A stretch of 6,473 nucleotides of DNA, taken from Porphyromonadaceae bacterium UBA7180 (GTDB lineage Bacteria > Bacteroidota > Bacteroidia > Bacteroidales > Muribaculaceae). Positions 6,454-6,473 of this stretch are shown here, piece by piece. A program made the translations under genes and the position numbers. Position 1 is the stretch's first letter. Each line of letters begins with the position of its first letter. The DNA lies in NCBI GenBank assembly GCA_002491165.1, contig DKVK01000111.1, forward strand, positions 1 through 6,473, in the 5' to 3' direction. The notes beneath the pieces are model-generated. The model was not told where the DNA came from. It did not search any database and saw only the letters and a list, made by a program, of their open reading frames with translations.

Positions 6454-6464
6454 TCTATTAACAA
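6405..6464. repeat. 9-bp perfect inverted repeat TTGTTAATA/TATTAACAA
   Basis: TTGTTAATA (6405-6413) and TATTAACAA (6456-6464) are exact reverse complements, 42 bp apart. They cannot pair at the same time as the 15-bp stem without a pseudoknot, because one arm lies in that stem's loop. This suggests either an alternative fold or a protein-binding pair; chance is also possible for an AT-rich 9-mer. Confidence 0.35.
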
Positions 6465-6473
6465 TTCTGAGAC

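Larger units (their letters stand above)
6195..6473 (-). other. Structured non-coding element, possibly a repeated sequence or ncRNA
   Basis: This stretch up to the window edge holds no supportable gene. On the minus strand all three frames stay open for about 30-45 codons through roughly 6270-6403, but none has a start codon with a plausible upstream signal, and stops close each. It contains a 15-bp imperfect stem (6389-6403 with 6430-6445), the tandem ACGGCAA ACGGCAA (minus strand, around 6348-6363), TATCG/CGATA arms around a GGCG/CGCC hairpin, and a 9-bp inverted repeat near the edge. The sequence feels familiar as an intergenic element seen in other Bacteroidales genomes, but I cannot name it. 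It sits directly upstream of the TAAATTTG element and may be a separate RNA or a leader cut by the window edge. Confidence 0.35.

Noticed and set aside
1..6473. CRISPR array, tRNA or rRNA genes
   Set aside because: No regularly spaced repeats, no cloverleaf with a TTC-type T arm, and no rRNA signature were seen on either strand.

Overview
The window reads as chromosomal DNA of a Bacteroidota bacterium, most likely order Bacteroidales. The evidence is three good matches to the Bacteroidota promoter (a TTG-type -33 element about 20 bp before TAnnTTTG), plus a fourth with no recognisable -33, weak Shine-Dalgarno sequences, and the protein families present. The genus cannot be fixed from the sequence.

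All four supported genes lie on the minus strand, so they read from right to left. From the right: a structured non-coding stretch (about 6124-6473) with a 15-bp imperfect RNA-like stem and a promoter; a small Cys/His-rich protein of 72 aa (5905-6123); an AT-rich gap (5483-5904) holding the carbonic anhydrase promoter and what looks like the left end of a degraded insertion sequence; a beta-carbonic anhydrase (4943-5482); a 933-aa SNF2-family helicase (2043-4844) with its own promoter in the 98-bp gap before it; and a 637-aa protein (133-2046) whose start codon overlaps the helicase stop. A GC-rich hairpin with flanking A and T runs (91-125) ends the unit, perhaps in both directions.

The most interesting part is the helicase pair. 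The SNF2 protein has a complete C-terminal motor but no recognisable N-terminal domain (no SWIM zinc finger). Its coupled partner has no motor. Its last 150 residues, preceded by a winged-helix-like segment, resemble the XPB/Ssl2-like 'helicase-associated' C-terminal domain (Helicase_C_3 type). The inference is a two-protein DNA translocase in which the accessory protein supplies DNA or partner recognition. Its biological role (transcription recycling, repair or defence) cannot be told from this window. The carbonic anhydrase is ordinary housekeeping and has its own promoter.
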